A DNA stretch of 64,000 nt. Origin: Maricaulis sp047308265. Lineage in GTDB: Bacteria > Pseudomonadota > Alphaproteobacteria > Caulobacterales > Maricaulaceae. Made by a program: the position numbers and the translations under genes. Position 1 is the first letter of the stretch. The number at the start of each line of letters is the position of its first letter. The notes under the pieces are model-generated. The model did no database searches and was not told the origin of the DNA. It saw nothing but the letters and a program-made list of their open reading frames with translations. The stretch covers positions 124,001-188,000 of the forward strand of contig NZ_JBKQWY010000005.1 in the NCBI RefSeq assembly GCF_047308265.1, in the 5' to 3' direction. Shown here in pieces: positions 8,633-17,206 of this stretch.

Positions 8633-9511
8633 ATGAAAATCCTGATCACCGGAGCCAGCAGCGGTTTTGGCAAACTGACCACTTTGAGCCTCCTCAAGGC
8701 GGGCCATGCCGTTTCAGCAGGCGTGCGCGATGCCAACGGGCGCAACAAGCGCGCCGCGGATGAATTGCGGGCCGCTGGCGCGCATATCGTGGAGATCGAT
8801 GTAACCAACACGGAAAGCGTGGATGCGGGCGTGACAGCAGCGCTTCAGGCGCTCAACGGCCTGGACGTGCTCGTCAATAATGCCGGCGTCGGCATGTATG
8901 GCCTGCAGGAAGCCTTCTCCGACGAGGAGATCAAGCGGGTCTTCGAGGTCAATGTGTTTGGCCTGAACCGCGTGACACGGGCCGTCCTGCCGCATATGCG
9001 CCAGCAGGGTTCGGGTCTGTTGATCCACATCTCCAGCGTGCTTGCCCGGATCACCCTGCCCTTCTACGGCCCGTACAATGCAACAAAATGGGCGGTTGAA
9101 GCCTTTGCCGAGAATTACCGAACCGAGCTTTCCCCCTTCGGTATTGAGAGCGTCATGGTCGAGCCGGGCGGTTTCCCGACCGAATTCATGCAGGCACTTG
9201 TCCAGCCCAGCGACACCGATCGTATCGCTTCCTACGGTGAGTTTGCCGAGGCCCCGGCCGGTTTCGCCGCCGCCTTCGGGGAGGTTCTGGCCCAGAACCC
9301 GCAGCAAGATCCGCAGCTGGTGGCCGATGCCGTCCTCAAACTGGTCGAGACACCTGCCGGCGAACGTCCGCTGCGCACCCCGGTCGACATGCTGGGTCTG
9401 GCAGACGCGCTGGCCCCGTATAACGCCCAGCTGGAAGAGATCACCGCGGGTGTCTATGGCAATTTCGGGATTGCAGACCTGCTCAAGACCAAGGTGAAGG
9501 CCGAGGCCTGA
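8633..9511 (+). CDS. Short-chain dehydrogenase/reductase, LysR-linked
   Basis: 292 residues from ATG 8633. The cofactor motif TGASSGFGK is near residue 7, then VLVNNAGVG, and catalytic Ser (HISSVLARI) and YNATKWAVEAF. This is the extended-tail classical SDR type often annotated as oxidoreductase. Upstream in-frame codons at 8513 and 8552 exist, but the fold begins at MKILITG, with AAGGA about 10 nt before. It is transcribed divergently from a LysR gene that probably controls it, and followed by a strong terminator at 9541. Confidence 0.88.
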   Translation: MKILITGASSGFGKLTTLSLLKAGHAVSAGVRDANGRNKRAADELRAAGAHIVEIDVTNTESVDAGVTAALQALNGLDVLVNNAGVGMYGLQEAFSDEEIKRVFEVNVFGLNRVTRAVLPHMRQQGSGLLIHISSVLARITLPFYGPYNATKWAVEAFAENYRTELSPFGIESVMVEPGGFPTEFMQALVQPSDTDRIASYGEFAEAPAGFAAAFGEVLAQNPQQDPQLVADAVLKLVETPAGERPLRTPVDMLGLADALAPYNAQLEEITAGVYGNFGIADLLKTKVKAEA

Positions 9512-9540
9512 GCCTGGAAGCCGATTGTGTCGCCACAAAA

Positions 9541-9571
9541 AACCCCGCCGGATGCGATCCGGCGGGGTTTT
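9541..9571. terminator. Bidirectional rho-independent terminator
   Basis: Stem AACCCCGCCGGAT / ATCCGGCGGGGTT with loop GCG is flanked by A-rich sequence on the left and T-run on the right. It can terminate both the SDR gene and the opposing purL. Confidence 0.9.
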
Positions 9572-9591
9572 CATGTCAGATGGGCTGACGC

Positions 9592-11817
9592 CTATTCGGC
9601 AGCCTGGGCGCTCATCATCGCCGGCATCCAGCCCTCATGGGCGGTGCGCAGCGTGTCCAGCTCCAGCGGATGGGCGCCATTGACCGTGATCGCCGTGCCG
9701 CCGGTCAGACCGATCACCTGGACCGGAACACCATCCGCACGGGCATCGTCCATGATGGCGATCGCCTGGTCCTTGGAGGCTGCGATGAGATAGCGCGCCT
9801 GGTCCTCGCCAAACAGGAAACCATGCATGGGCACATCACTGCTGGGCTCGTGCGCCAGCTTGATACCCATGCCGGAGGCCAGGGCCATTTCCGCTGCGGC
9901 GACAGCCAGACCGCCATCGGCGATATCGTGACAAGCGGTCACGCGACCGGCGCGGATCTGACCACGCACAAAATCGCCATTGCGTTTCTCGACGTCCAGA
10001 TCCACATGCGGGGCGCCGCCATCTTCACGGCCCTCGACCACACGCAGATAGATGGACGAGCCCATGGCCCCGGCGCACTCGCCGATCACCAGCAGGATAT
10101 CGCCCTCGCCCATGCCGCCAAAACCGGCCCGCTTGGACATGTCCGGCAGAAGGCCCACACCGCCCACAGCCGGGGTCGGCGGAATGGCTACACCATTGGT
10201 CTCGTTATACAGGCTCACATTGCCCGACACGACAGGGAAGGAGAGACGCTCACACGCCTCCGCCATGCCTTCGATACATCCGACGAATTGACCCATGATC
10301 TCTTCGCGTTCCGGATTGCCGAAATTGAGACAATCGGTGATCGCGATCGGATCGGCGCCTGTTGCGGTGAGATTACGCCAGGCTTCTGCCACGGCCTGTT
10401 TGCCCCCCTCATAGGGGTTGGCCTGGCAATAGCGCGGTGTGCAGTCGGTCGTGATCGCCAGCGCCTTGTCGGTGCCGTGCACCCGCACCAGCGCCGCATC
10501 GGAGGGATCTTCCGAACTGGCCACCGTATCGGCCATCACATGACGATCATACTGGTTGTAGATCCAGGCCTTGGACGCCAAGTCCGGACTGGACATCAGG
10601 CTCAACAAAACCTCGCCCATATGACCGGGCTGGGCCACATCCTTGGCATCGATCTGCGCGCGCACTTCCGGCGCATAGAAGGGGCGGTGATATTTCGGCG
10701 CATCATCGGCCAGCGGCGCAATCGGGATATCACACACCGTCTCGCCCTTGTGCACCAGCACCATACGGCCGGTATCGGTGGTCTCACCGATCACCGCCAC
10801 GTCCAGCTCCCATTTTTCGAAGATCGCCTTGGCCACATCTTCGCGGCCCGGCTTCATGATCACCAGCATGCGCTCCTGGCTTTCCGAGAGCATCATCTCG
10901 TAGGTGGTCATGTTCTCTTCGCGCTGAGGCACGGTATCCATGTCGAGACGGATGCCGATACCGCCCTTATCCGCCATTTCAACCGAGGACGAGGTCAGGC
11001 CCGCCGCCCCCATGTCCTGGATGGCGGCAATGGCATCGGTCGCCATGAGTTCGAGACAGGCCTCGATCAGCTTTTTCTCGACGAAGGGATCGCCGACCTG
11101 AACCGTGGGGCGTTTCTCTTCACTCTCATCATCAAACTCGGCGGACGCCATGGTGGCGCCGTGAATGCCGTCGCGGCCGGTCTTGGACCCGACATAGACG
11201 ATCGGCTGACCCGGCTGGGCACCGCGCGCGTAGAAGATATTATCCGTCTCGGCCAGACCCACAGCCATGGCATTGACCAGAATATTGCCATTGTAACCGG
11301 CATGGAAATTGGTCTCGCCGCCCACCGTGGGCACACCAACACAATTGCCATAACCGCCAATGCCCGCGACCACACCATCCACGAGATGCGGGGTCTTTTC
11401 ATGTTCCGGCGCCCCAAAGCGCAGCGCGTTCATCAGGGCCACCGGACGCGCGCCCATGGTGAACACATCGCGCAGAATGCCGCCCACACCCGTCGCCGCA
11501 CCCTGATAGGGCTCGATGAAGGAGGGGTGGTTGTGACTTTCCATCTTGAAAATGGCCGCCTGGCCATCCCCGATATCGATCACACCGGCATTCTCGCCCG
11601 GCCCCTGGATGACGTTCTCACCGGTGGTGGGAAACTTGCCCAGATGCGCGCGTGAGGATTTGTAGGAACAGTGTTCCGACCACATGACCGAGAAAATACC
11701 CAGCTCGACCATGTTGGGCGCACGCCCCAGCCGGTCGAGGATGATGGCATATTCCTCATCATTGATACCGTGTTCGGCGACAATCTCGGCGGTGATGCCG
11801 TCAGCGTATTGGGTCAT
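9592..11817 (-). CDS. purL: Phosphoribosylformylglycinamidine synthase, PurL subunit
   Basis: The synthetase subunit converting FGAR, ATP and glutamine-derived ammonia to FGAM in purine synthesis. At 741 residues it is the small, PurQ/PurS-dependent type. Visible landmarks include VMWSEHCSYKSSRAHL near the N-terminus, SHNHPSFIEPYQGAATGVGG (nucleotide/metal site) and VPTVGGE. The start MTQYADG at 11817 gives a 4-nt gap from purQ; longer in-frame starts would run into purQ. It is the last gene of purS-purQ-purL and ends at the shared terminator. Confidence 0.97.
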   Translation of the reverse strand: MTQYADGITAEIVAEHGINDEEYAIILDRLGRAPNMVELGIFSVMWSEHCSYKSSRAHLGKFPTTGENVIQGPGENAGVIDIGDGQAAIFKMESHNHPSFIEPYQGAATGVGGILRDVFTMGARPVALMNALRFGAPEHEKTPHLVDGVVAGIGGYGNCVGVPTVGGETNFHAGYNGNILVNAMAVGLAETDNIFYARGAQPGQPIVYVGSKTGRDGIHGATMASAEFDDESEEKRPTVQVGDPFVEKKLIEACLELMATDAIAAIQDMGAAGLTSSSVEMADKGGIGIRLDMDTVPQREENMTTYEMMLSESQERMLVIMKPGREDVAKAIFEKWELDVAVIGETTDTGRMVLVHKGETVCDIPIAPLADDAPKYHRPFYAPEVRAQIDAKDVAQPGHMGEVLLSLMSSPDLASKAWIYNQYDRHVMADTVASSEDPSDAALVRVHGTDKALAITTDCTPRYCQANPYEGGKQAVAEAWRNLTATGADPIAITDCLNFGNPEREEIMGQFVGCIEGMAEACERLSFPVVSGNVSLYNETNGVAIPPTPAVGGVGLLPDMSKRAGFGGMGEGDILLVIGECAGAMGSSIYLRVVEGREDGGAPHVDLDVEKRNGDFVRGQIRAGRVTACHDIADGGLAVAAAEMALASGMGIKLAHEPSSDVPMHGFLFGEDQARYLIAASKDQAIAIMDDARADGVPVQVIGLTGGTAITVNGAHPLELDTLRTAHEGWMPAMMSAQAAE

Positions 11818-11821
11818 TGGA

Positions 11822-12484
11822 TCACGCGCTCCCCAGCAGGCTTTCAAACAGGGCCAGACCATCCGTGCCGCCATGATCGGCATCCACGGCGCGTTCCGGG
11901 TGAGGCATCATGCCCAGCACATTGCCCTGTGCATTGACCACACCGGCGATATCGCGCGCGGACCCATTCGGGTTCTGACCATAGCGGAACACCACCTGGC
12001 CCTCGCCCTCAATACGGTCGAGCGTGTCGGTGTCGGCGAAATAATTCCCGTCATGGTGAGCGACCGGGATGATCAGGTCCGACTGGCCCTCATAGCGCGA
12101 GGTGAAGCGCGTATTGCCATTGGTGACGGACAGCGGAGTTTTCTCGCAGACAAATTTCAGGCCGGCATTGCGCATCAGCGCTCCGGGCAGAAGCTGGGCC
12201 TCGGTCAGGATCTGGAAGCCATTGCACACCCCCAGAACCGGAGCGCCGCTCTGCGCATGCGCGATAATGGCCGGCATGATCGCCGAGCGCGACGCCATCG
12301 AGCCACACCGCAGATAGTCGCCATAGGAAAACCCGCCCGGCACCATCACAAATTCCGTACCCTCGGGCAGCGCGGTGTCCTGGTGCCAGACCATGGCCGG
12401 TTTCTCGCCGGTCACGCGTTCAATAGCGTCATGGGCATCGCGATCGCAATTCGACCCGGGAAAGACGATGACAGCTGATTTCAT
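11822..12484 (-). CDS. purQ: FGAM synthase glutaminase subunit PurQ
   Basis: A 220-residue class I glutamine amidotransferase that supplies ammonia to PurL. The nucleophile cysteine is in LGVCNGFQIL, and the oxyanion and substrate elements are VPGGFSYGDYLRCG. The His/Glu pair is in MMPHPERAVD. It is translationally close to both partners: 9 nt after purS and 4 nt before purL. Confidence 0.97.
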   Translation of the reverse strand: MKSAVIVFPGSNCDRDAHDAIERVTGEKPAMVWHQDTALPEGTEFVMVPGGFSYGDYLRCGSMASRSAIMPAIIAHAQSGAPVLGVCNGFQILTEAQLLPGALMRNAGLKFVCEKTPLSVTNGNTRFTSRYEGQSDLIIPVAHHDGNYFADTDTLDRIEGEGQVVFRYGQNPNGSARDIAGVVNAQGNVLGMMPHPERAVDADHGGTDGLALFESLLGSA

Positions 12485-12493
12485 CGGCCCGCC

Positions 12494-12733
12494 CTACACC
12501 ATCTCGATCGAGTAGCTCTCGATCACCGGGTTGGAGAGAAGCTTCTGGCACATCTCGTCGACCCGCGCCTGCGCGGCAAGCGCATCATCGCCGCTCAGGT
12601 CCAGCTCGATCAGCTTGCCCTGGCGGGCCGCCAACACCTCGTCAAAGCCCATATTATTCAGTGCACCGGCCACAGCCGCGCCCTGGGGGTCAAGAACACC
12701 GGGTTTCAGATAGACGTGGATTTTGGCTTTCAC
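12494..12733 (-). CDS. purS: FGAM synthase subunit PurS
   Basis: A 79-residue subunit that bridges PurL and PurQ. It begins MKAKIHVYLKPGVLDPQGAA and ends in CQKLLSNPVIESYSIEMV-like sequence, the usual PurS form. First gene of the purSQL unit. A 163-nt gap separates it from purC upstream on the same strand, so it may have its own promoter. Confidence 0.96.
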   Translation of the reverse strand: MKAKIHVYLKPGVLDPQGAAVAGALNNMGFDEVLAARQGKLIELDLSGDDALAAQARVDEMCQKLLSNPVIESYSIEMV

Positions 12734-12896
12734 GGGATCTCTCTCGCTTGCAGATATCAGGCGCTCGCTCGGACGGAGCTCAGGGCTCCGCGATTGAGTC
12801 GGTTGGCGCCGTTCTAGTGTGCACAGGCAGACCTGGCAATTGCTGCACCAGGCCCGCCTGCAGGATCAGGGTAAATCGCCCGTCGGGCAAGCGGGA

Positions 12897-13679
12897 CTAT
12901 TCGTCCTCGCCGTTATCCGTACCCGCGCCCGTATCATTGGCCGGAGCCGTGCCATTGGGCTTGATGATGCCCAGGCGACGGGCCACTTCGGCATAGGCCT
13001 CGGTGACATTGCCCAGATCGCGGCGGAACCGGTCCTTGTCCAGCTTCTGACCGCTTTCAATATCCCAAAGGCGGCAGCTGTCCGGGCTGATCTCATCGGC
13101 CAGCACGGTGCGCACCATGTCACCCTCATACTGACGACCGAATTCGAGTTTGAAATCGATCAGCTGAATGCCCACAGCGGCAAACAGGCCCGACAGATAA
13201 TCATTGATCCGCAGCGTCATCGCCATCAGATCATCCATCTCCTGGGGGCTCGCCCAGTTGAAGGCCGCGATGTGTTCCTCGGTGACCAGCGGGTCTTCCA
13301 GATCGTCATTCTTGTAGCAGAATTCGACGATGGAGCGCGGCAGAGGCTGCCCCTCTTCCAGACCCAGACGCTTGCACATCGAGCCGGCGGCGACATTGCG
13401 ACAGATCACTTCCAGCGGAATGATCTCGACCTGGCGCACCAATTGCTCACGCATATTGAGGCGTTTGATGAAATGCGTCGGAATTCCGATCCGGCCCAGC
13501 CCCAGCATGATGTATTCGGAGATCCGATTGTTCAGAACACCCTTGCCCTCGAGCGTGGCGTGTTTCTGATTGTTGAAAGCGGTCGCATCATCCTTGAAAT
13601 ACTGGACGAGCGTGCCCGGCTCAGGACCTTCATAGAGGATCTTGGCCTTGCCTTCATAAAGCTTCTTGCGGCGGGACAT
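12897..13679 (-). CDS. purC: SAICAR synthetase
   Basis: Phosphoribosylaminoimidazole-succinocarboxamide synthase, which ligates aspartate to CAIR. It has 260 residues starting MSRRKKLYEGKAKILYE. Landmarks include the ATP-site lysines (YEGKAK), DDATAFNN, EVICRNVAAGS and LIDFKLEFG. The last ~20 residues (NGTAPANDTGAGTDNGEDE) are a low-complexity acidic extension beyond the usual end. The frame stays open far upstream, but the family start is at 13679. It is followed on the same strand by purS. Confidence 0.96.
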   Translation of the reverse strand: MSRRKKLYEGKAKILYEGPEPGTLVQYFKDDATAFNNQKHATLEGKGVLNNRISEYIMLGLGRIGIPTHFIKRLNMREQLVRQVEIIPLEVICRNVAAGSMCKRLGLEEGQPLPRSIVEFCYKNDDLEDPLVTEEHIAAFNWASPQEMDDLMAMTLRINDYLSGLFAAVGIQLIDFKLEFGRQYEGDMVRTVLADEISPDSCRLWDIESGQKLDKDRFRRDLGNVTEAYAEVARRLGIIKPNGTAPANDTGAGTDNGEDE

Positions 13680-13917
13680 GGCGGTATCTCCCTGGCGCCC
13701 GCAGCTGGATCTGCCAGGCGGGGCGGAAATAAAAGGGCGGCCCGAATCAATATCCGGACCGCGCGTCGGGCGTGGAAAATATCCTCGCACAGCGATTGTC
13801 GCAATGGCGAGCTGCGGTGCGGCACCCTGTCTGTCGCCAGCACATTGATTTCGCGGCTGCACCAAGCTAACGAGACAGCCAGTCCTTATCTGTTGATCCG
13901 CTTTCAGGAGACCCGCC

Positions 13918-14241
13918 ATGACCGGCATGGATGATCGCGAAAAAGGTTTTGAGAACAAATTCGCTCACGACCAACAGCTCGAATTCAAAGCCAATGCCCG
14001 CCGCAACAAGCTGCTCGGTCTGTGGGCCGCAGACCTGATGGGCATCACGGGCGATGAAGCCGAGGCCTATGCCAAGACCGTTGTCGTGTCCGATTTCGAG
14101 GAAGCGGGCGATGATGATGTCTTCCGCAAGGTCCGCGCCGACCTGGATGCCAAATCCGTCGAGCTGTCCGACCACCTGCTGCGCCATAAAATGGACGAGC
14201 TGATGGCCACGGCCCGCGAGCAGGTGCAAAACGAAGGCTGA
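13918..14241 (+). CDS. F1Fo-ATPase inhibitory zeta subunit (DUF1476)
   Basis: A 107-residue helical protein. The N-terminus (MDDREKGFENKFAHDQQLEF) is the inhibitory helix region and the rest forms the zeta-subunit bundle (GLWAADLMGITGDEAEAYAK). In Paracoccus the zeta protein blocks ATP hydrolysis by the F1 motor; this entry is assigned by sequence resemblance. It is divergent from purC, and the atp operon is not in this window. It ends in its own terminator. Confidence 0.9.
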   Translation: MTGMDDREKGFENKFAHDQQLEFKANARRNKLLGLWAADLMGITGDEAEAYAKTVVVSDFEEAGDDDVFRKVRADLDAKSVELSDHLLRHKMDELMATAREQVQNEG

Positions 14242-14272
14242 TCGCCGGAATTTCGCGCACACCGCACGAAAC

Positions 14273-14306
14273 AAGCCGGACCGGGAACACCCGCGTCCGG
14301 CTTTTT
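14273..14306 (+). terminator. Rho-independent terminator
   Basis: AAGCCGGAC and GTCCGGCTT form a 9-bp stem around a GC-rich loop, followed by a run of T, 30 nt after the zeta-subunit stop codon. Confidence 0.85.
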
Positions 14307-14342
14307 CATGTCTGAACTCTGGCTGGCATCAACGATCCGGGC

Positions 14343-16430
14343 CTAGAGATCCAACTCGACACTGTCCGAGCCCTCGGCGGGACGGGCACAGCAGATCAGC
14401 GCCGTATCCTCCGTCACACCGGCCGCAGGCGGGCTGTCATAGGCCACCTTGCCCTTGAGCAAACCAACACGGCACGAACCACACGCCCCGTTCCGACATC
14501 CGCTCGCGGGCGTCAGGCCATGATTTTCCGCCAGATCGAGCAGGCTGCCCTCTTCAGGCGTCCAGCGCTGCTCCACGTCGGAGGCCTTGAAATGCACCAG
14601 AGCCTCCTTTGCAACCGGATCGGGCTGCGCCGGGGCGGTTCCGGCATCGGGCTGACGGGTCAGACTGGCCGGTCCGAAGGCCTCGGCGAAAATCCGCGCA
14701 TCGGCCACACCCAACGTGCGCAGGGCGTCATAGACCGCCTGCATGAAGGGGGGCGGACCGCACAGATAGACCTCGTAATCATCCAGGGCCAGGGTTGCGC
14801 GAAGCAGGTCCGGCGAGATGTAGCCCGTCCAGTGGTCCGGCTCATCGAGGCCGGGTTCGTTGGTTTCAGGATGAGAGGTGACGCGCACATAGCGCACCTG
14901 TCCCTCGGTCTGGCGTGAGATGCGCTGGAAGGCGTTTTCAAAGGCTCGGTCGCGGGCATTCCGGGTGGCCTGGATCACCGTCAGGGGGCGCAGATACCGA
15001 TTACGCACACTGTCGATCACAGCCTGCCGGGTCATCGACATCATCGGCGTGATACCGACACCGGCCCCGATCAGAACCGCCGGTCGCTCCCCCCGGGTCT
15101 CGAAGGTGAACGCACCGCGCGGAGCCCGCGCTTCGATGACATCTCCGACCTGGAGCTGGCGGTGCATCCAGCTGGAGACCTGTCCGGCAGGCCGGTCCGC
15201 CATCGCCTCCTCCCGCTTGATGGAGAGGCGAAATCCGGGCTCGTCCGGCGCGGAGGAAATTGTATAGGTGCGCACCAAGGCGTCGCCCGCCTCACCGGCC
15301 GGCACACGAATGGGCAGAAACTGGCCCGGCTCGAAACCGGGACGCACGGCGCCATCATCCGGTTCCAGATAAAAAGACGTGATCACCGAACTTTCCGGCA
15401 CGATTTTCGCCACACGATAGGGGCGCCAGGTCTCGCGCAGACGCTCGGCCTCGGCCAGGGCCCGCGCTTCAGCCCAGGTACCGGTCAGGCTGGAATTGGG
15501 CGACATCTCCTCCAGCGCACCGCGCAAGGGCGAGGCCCCGGCAATACGGACCCGTTTTTTCGGTACAAACCGCCAGACCCGCTCGGCACCGCGAAAATAG
15601 GCCTGGTCAGGATCATCCCATTCCGCGTCGGCCTCGCCGGACAGGAAAAGCATGTCGCCACTGTCGAAATCGACAAACAACAGCCCGGCTCGCGGATGGG
15701 CATGCAGATTGCCCAGCGTGTTAAAGTGATAATTGCCGGTGAAATCGGGGATGATCAGCGCATCCTCCTCGACCTTCACAAAACCCGGGCGCCCGCCCCG
15801 GTGGGACACATCCACGCCCTCACGCTCAGGGTGGTCCTTGCGCGGCACATAGCTGGCTATGAAAAAAGTATCCGCGCGTTCGATCATGGCCCGGTCGGCG
15901 TCTGACAGCGCTTCGCCATATTGCGGCTCACCGGGCTGATAGGCATCCAGTCCCAGCATCTGCAGGCCGCGATCCTGGATGTATTGCGGACAATTGCCAA
16001 ACGACTGATCGACCTGGATGCGCCAGCCATGGGCGTCGCGTCCGGTGATATGTCCGTTCATGCGGTTGCGACGCCGGGTGTGCAGCTCAATGCCCAGAAG
16101 ACCAACCGCCTCGCCCTCTGCCAGAACGTCCAGGACAGGGTCTCCGGGCAAAGGATCGGGCGCGAGGGACAGGTCAGTCTTCTTGAGGGACTGGGCAAAG
16201 CCGGGCGAACCGAAGACCAGGCTGGCCCAGGGCCAGCCCTCCTGGTCGACTGCACCCAGGGCAAGAAAGGGCAGCTGGCGATAGAAGTCCCGATGCTGTT
16301 CGGGCAAGGCCTGACGGATCACGCGACGGCCGAAACGGTCCATCACCTCATCATGTCCGGTCTTCTTCTGAAAATAGATCTCACCGTCGTGAAAGGGTGA
16401 GCTCTCCAAAATCCATCCATCAAGTGCCAT
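14343..16430 (-). CDS. Fused PNPOx-like / FNR-type flavoreductase / 2Fe-2S ferredoxin
   Basis: A 695-residue cytosolic redox fusion. About residues 1-330 resemble the pyridoxamine-phosphate-oxidase-like FMN split barrel (FYRQLPFLALGAVDQEGWPW and the repeat ADTFFIASYVP). About 335-580 form an FNR module with the FAD site VRTYTISSAP, the NAD(P) motif GAGVGITPMMSM and LCGPPPFMQ. The C-terminal ~90 residues are a plant-type ferredoxin with CRNGACGSC and a fourth Cys in ALICCARP. It should pass electrons from NAD(P)H through FAD to the iron-sulfur centre; the final acceptor is unknown. ATG 16430 follows GGGAGGA; a TTG lies 15 nt upstream. GST lies just upstream. Confidence 0.88.
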   Translation of the reverse strand: MALDGWILESSPFHDGEIYFQKKTGHDEVMDRFGRRVIRQALPEQHRDFYRQLPFLALGAVDQEGWPWASLVFGSPGFAQSLKKTDLSLAPDPLPGDPVLDVLAEGEAVGLLGIELHTRRRNRMNGHITGRDAHGWRIQVDQSFGNCPQYIQDRGLQMLGLDAYQPGEPQYGEALSDADRAMIERADTFFIASYVPRKDHPEREGVDVSHRGGRPGFVKVEEDALIIPDFTGNYHFNTLGNLHAHPRAGLLFVDFDSGDMLFLSGEADAEWDDPDQAYFRGAERVWRFVPKKRVRIAGASPLRGALEEMSPNSSLTGTWAEARALAEAERLRETWRPYRVAKIVPESSVITSFYLEPDDGAVRPGFEPGQFLPIRVPAGEAGDALVRTYTISSAPDEPGFRLSIKREEAMADRPAGQVSSWMHRQLQVGDVIEARAPRGAFTFETRGERPAVLIGAGVGITPMMSMTRQAVIDSVRNRYLRPLTVIQATRNARDRAFENAFQRISRQTEGQVRYVRVTSHPETNEPGLDEPDHWTGYISPDLLRATLALDDYEVYLCGPPPFMQAVYDALRTLGVADARIFAEAFGPASLTRQPDAGTAPAQPDPVAKEALVHFKASDVEQRWTPEEGSLLDLAENHGLTPASGCRNGACGSCRVGLLKGKVAYDSPPAAGVTEDTALICCARPAEGSDSVELDL

Positions 16431-16463
16431 GCTGTCCTCCCTCAAAGACGTGAAGTGGCGGGG

Positions 16464-17084
16464 TTACGCGGCCAGACCGACCGGGGTGTTCGGCATGCCG
16501 ACAAATCCCGGCAAGGCTTCGATCCGGGCCAGGAAGGCGCGGATGTTGGGATAGGCCTCCAACGAGACATCCCCTTCCGGCGCGTGAGCCGTGTAGGAAT
16601 AGAGCGCGATATCGGCGATGGACGGACGGTCGGTGGCCACCCATTCGCGCCCCTCCAGATGGGCGTCGAGGCGTTCAAACACCCATTCGGCAACCGATTG
16701 GGCCTGGGCCTTGTCGAGACCGGCACCAAACACATTCACCAGGCGGGCCGCGGCCGGACCATAGGCGATCGGACCTGCAGCAACAGACAGGAAGCGCTGG
16801 ATATGGGCCTGGGTTTCAATGTCGTCGGAATACCAGTCCGGCGCATATTTGCGCGCGAGATAGAGCAGGATCGCGTTGGAATCTGCGAGCACTGTCTCGC
16901 CATCGCGCATGGCCGGCACCTGACCGAACGGGTTGATGGCGCGGAAATCGGCACCGGATTGCTCGCCCTTGGCCAGGTCGACATCCACGACCTCGTGATT
17001 AATGCCCGCGAGGCTGGCGAACAGACGCACGCGATGGGCATGGCCGGACAGGGGGAAAGAATAAAGAGTGATGGCGTTCGACAT
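16464..17084 (-). CDS. Glutathione S-transferase
   Basis: 206 residues. It has a thioredoxin-fold N-terminal domain (LYSFPLSGHAHRVRLFASLA, then GQVPAMRDGE and the glutathione motif LADSNAILLYLA). An all-helical C-terminal domain follows, with the N-capping motif RPSIADIALYSY. It conjugates or uses glutathione; the substrate is unknown. It lies 33 nt upstream of the flavoreductase on the same strand and is probably co-transcribed. It is divergent from a LysR gene that likely controls both. Confidence 0.92.
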   Translation of the reverse strand: MSNAITLYSFPLSGHAHRVRLFASLAGINHEVVDVDLAKGEQSGADFRAINPFGQVPAMRDGETVLADSNAILLYLARKYAPDWYSDDIETQAHIQRFLSVAAGPIAYGPAAARLVNVFGAGLDKAQAQSVAEWVFERLDAHLEGREWVATDRPSIADIALYSYTAHAPEGDVSLEAYPNIRAFLARIEALPGFVGMPNTPVGLAA

Positions 17085-17152
17085 GAGTGTCGCTCCTGTG
17101 ATGGGCCCGGGGGAGGCCGTGTTGACACGCAGGAGATAGCGATCTTGAGTTG

Positions 17153-17203
17153 TCGTGATAATCAGGCATTATAGCGAATAATAATCAAACAAATCGTGAT
17201 AAT
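17153..17203. promoter_or_regulatory. Likely LysR operator region (inverted and direct repeats)
   Basis: TCG-N2-ATAAT-N5-ATTAT-N2-CGA (17153-17177) is an interrupted palindrome. The half-site TCGTGATAAT recurs exactly at 17194-17203, next to the LysR start. One palindrome plus a half-site in a divergent promoter is the standard LysR layout. The segment is AT-rich compared with its surroundings. Confidence 0.55.
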
Positions 17204-17206
17204 GCC

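Noticed and set aside
9637..11655. 672-codon open frame on the plus strand
   Set aside because: It is antisense to purL, whose protein is fully conserved. The translation is rich in His/Gly/Arg/Asp without any domain, as expected of GC-rich complements.
12734..12896. Gap between purS and purC examined for a small gene or riboswitch
   Set aside because: Short GC-rich frames only. No purine-riboswitch core or other conserved RNA element could be made out.
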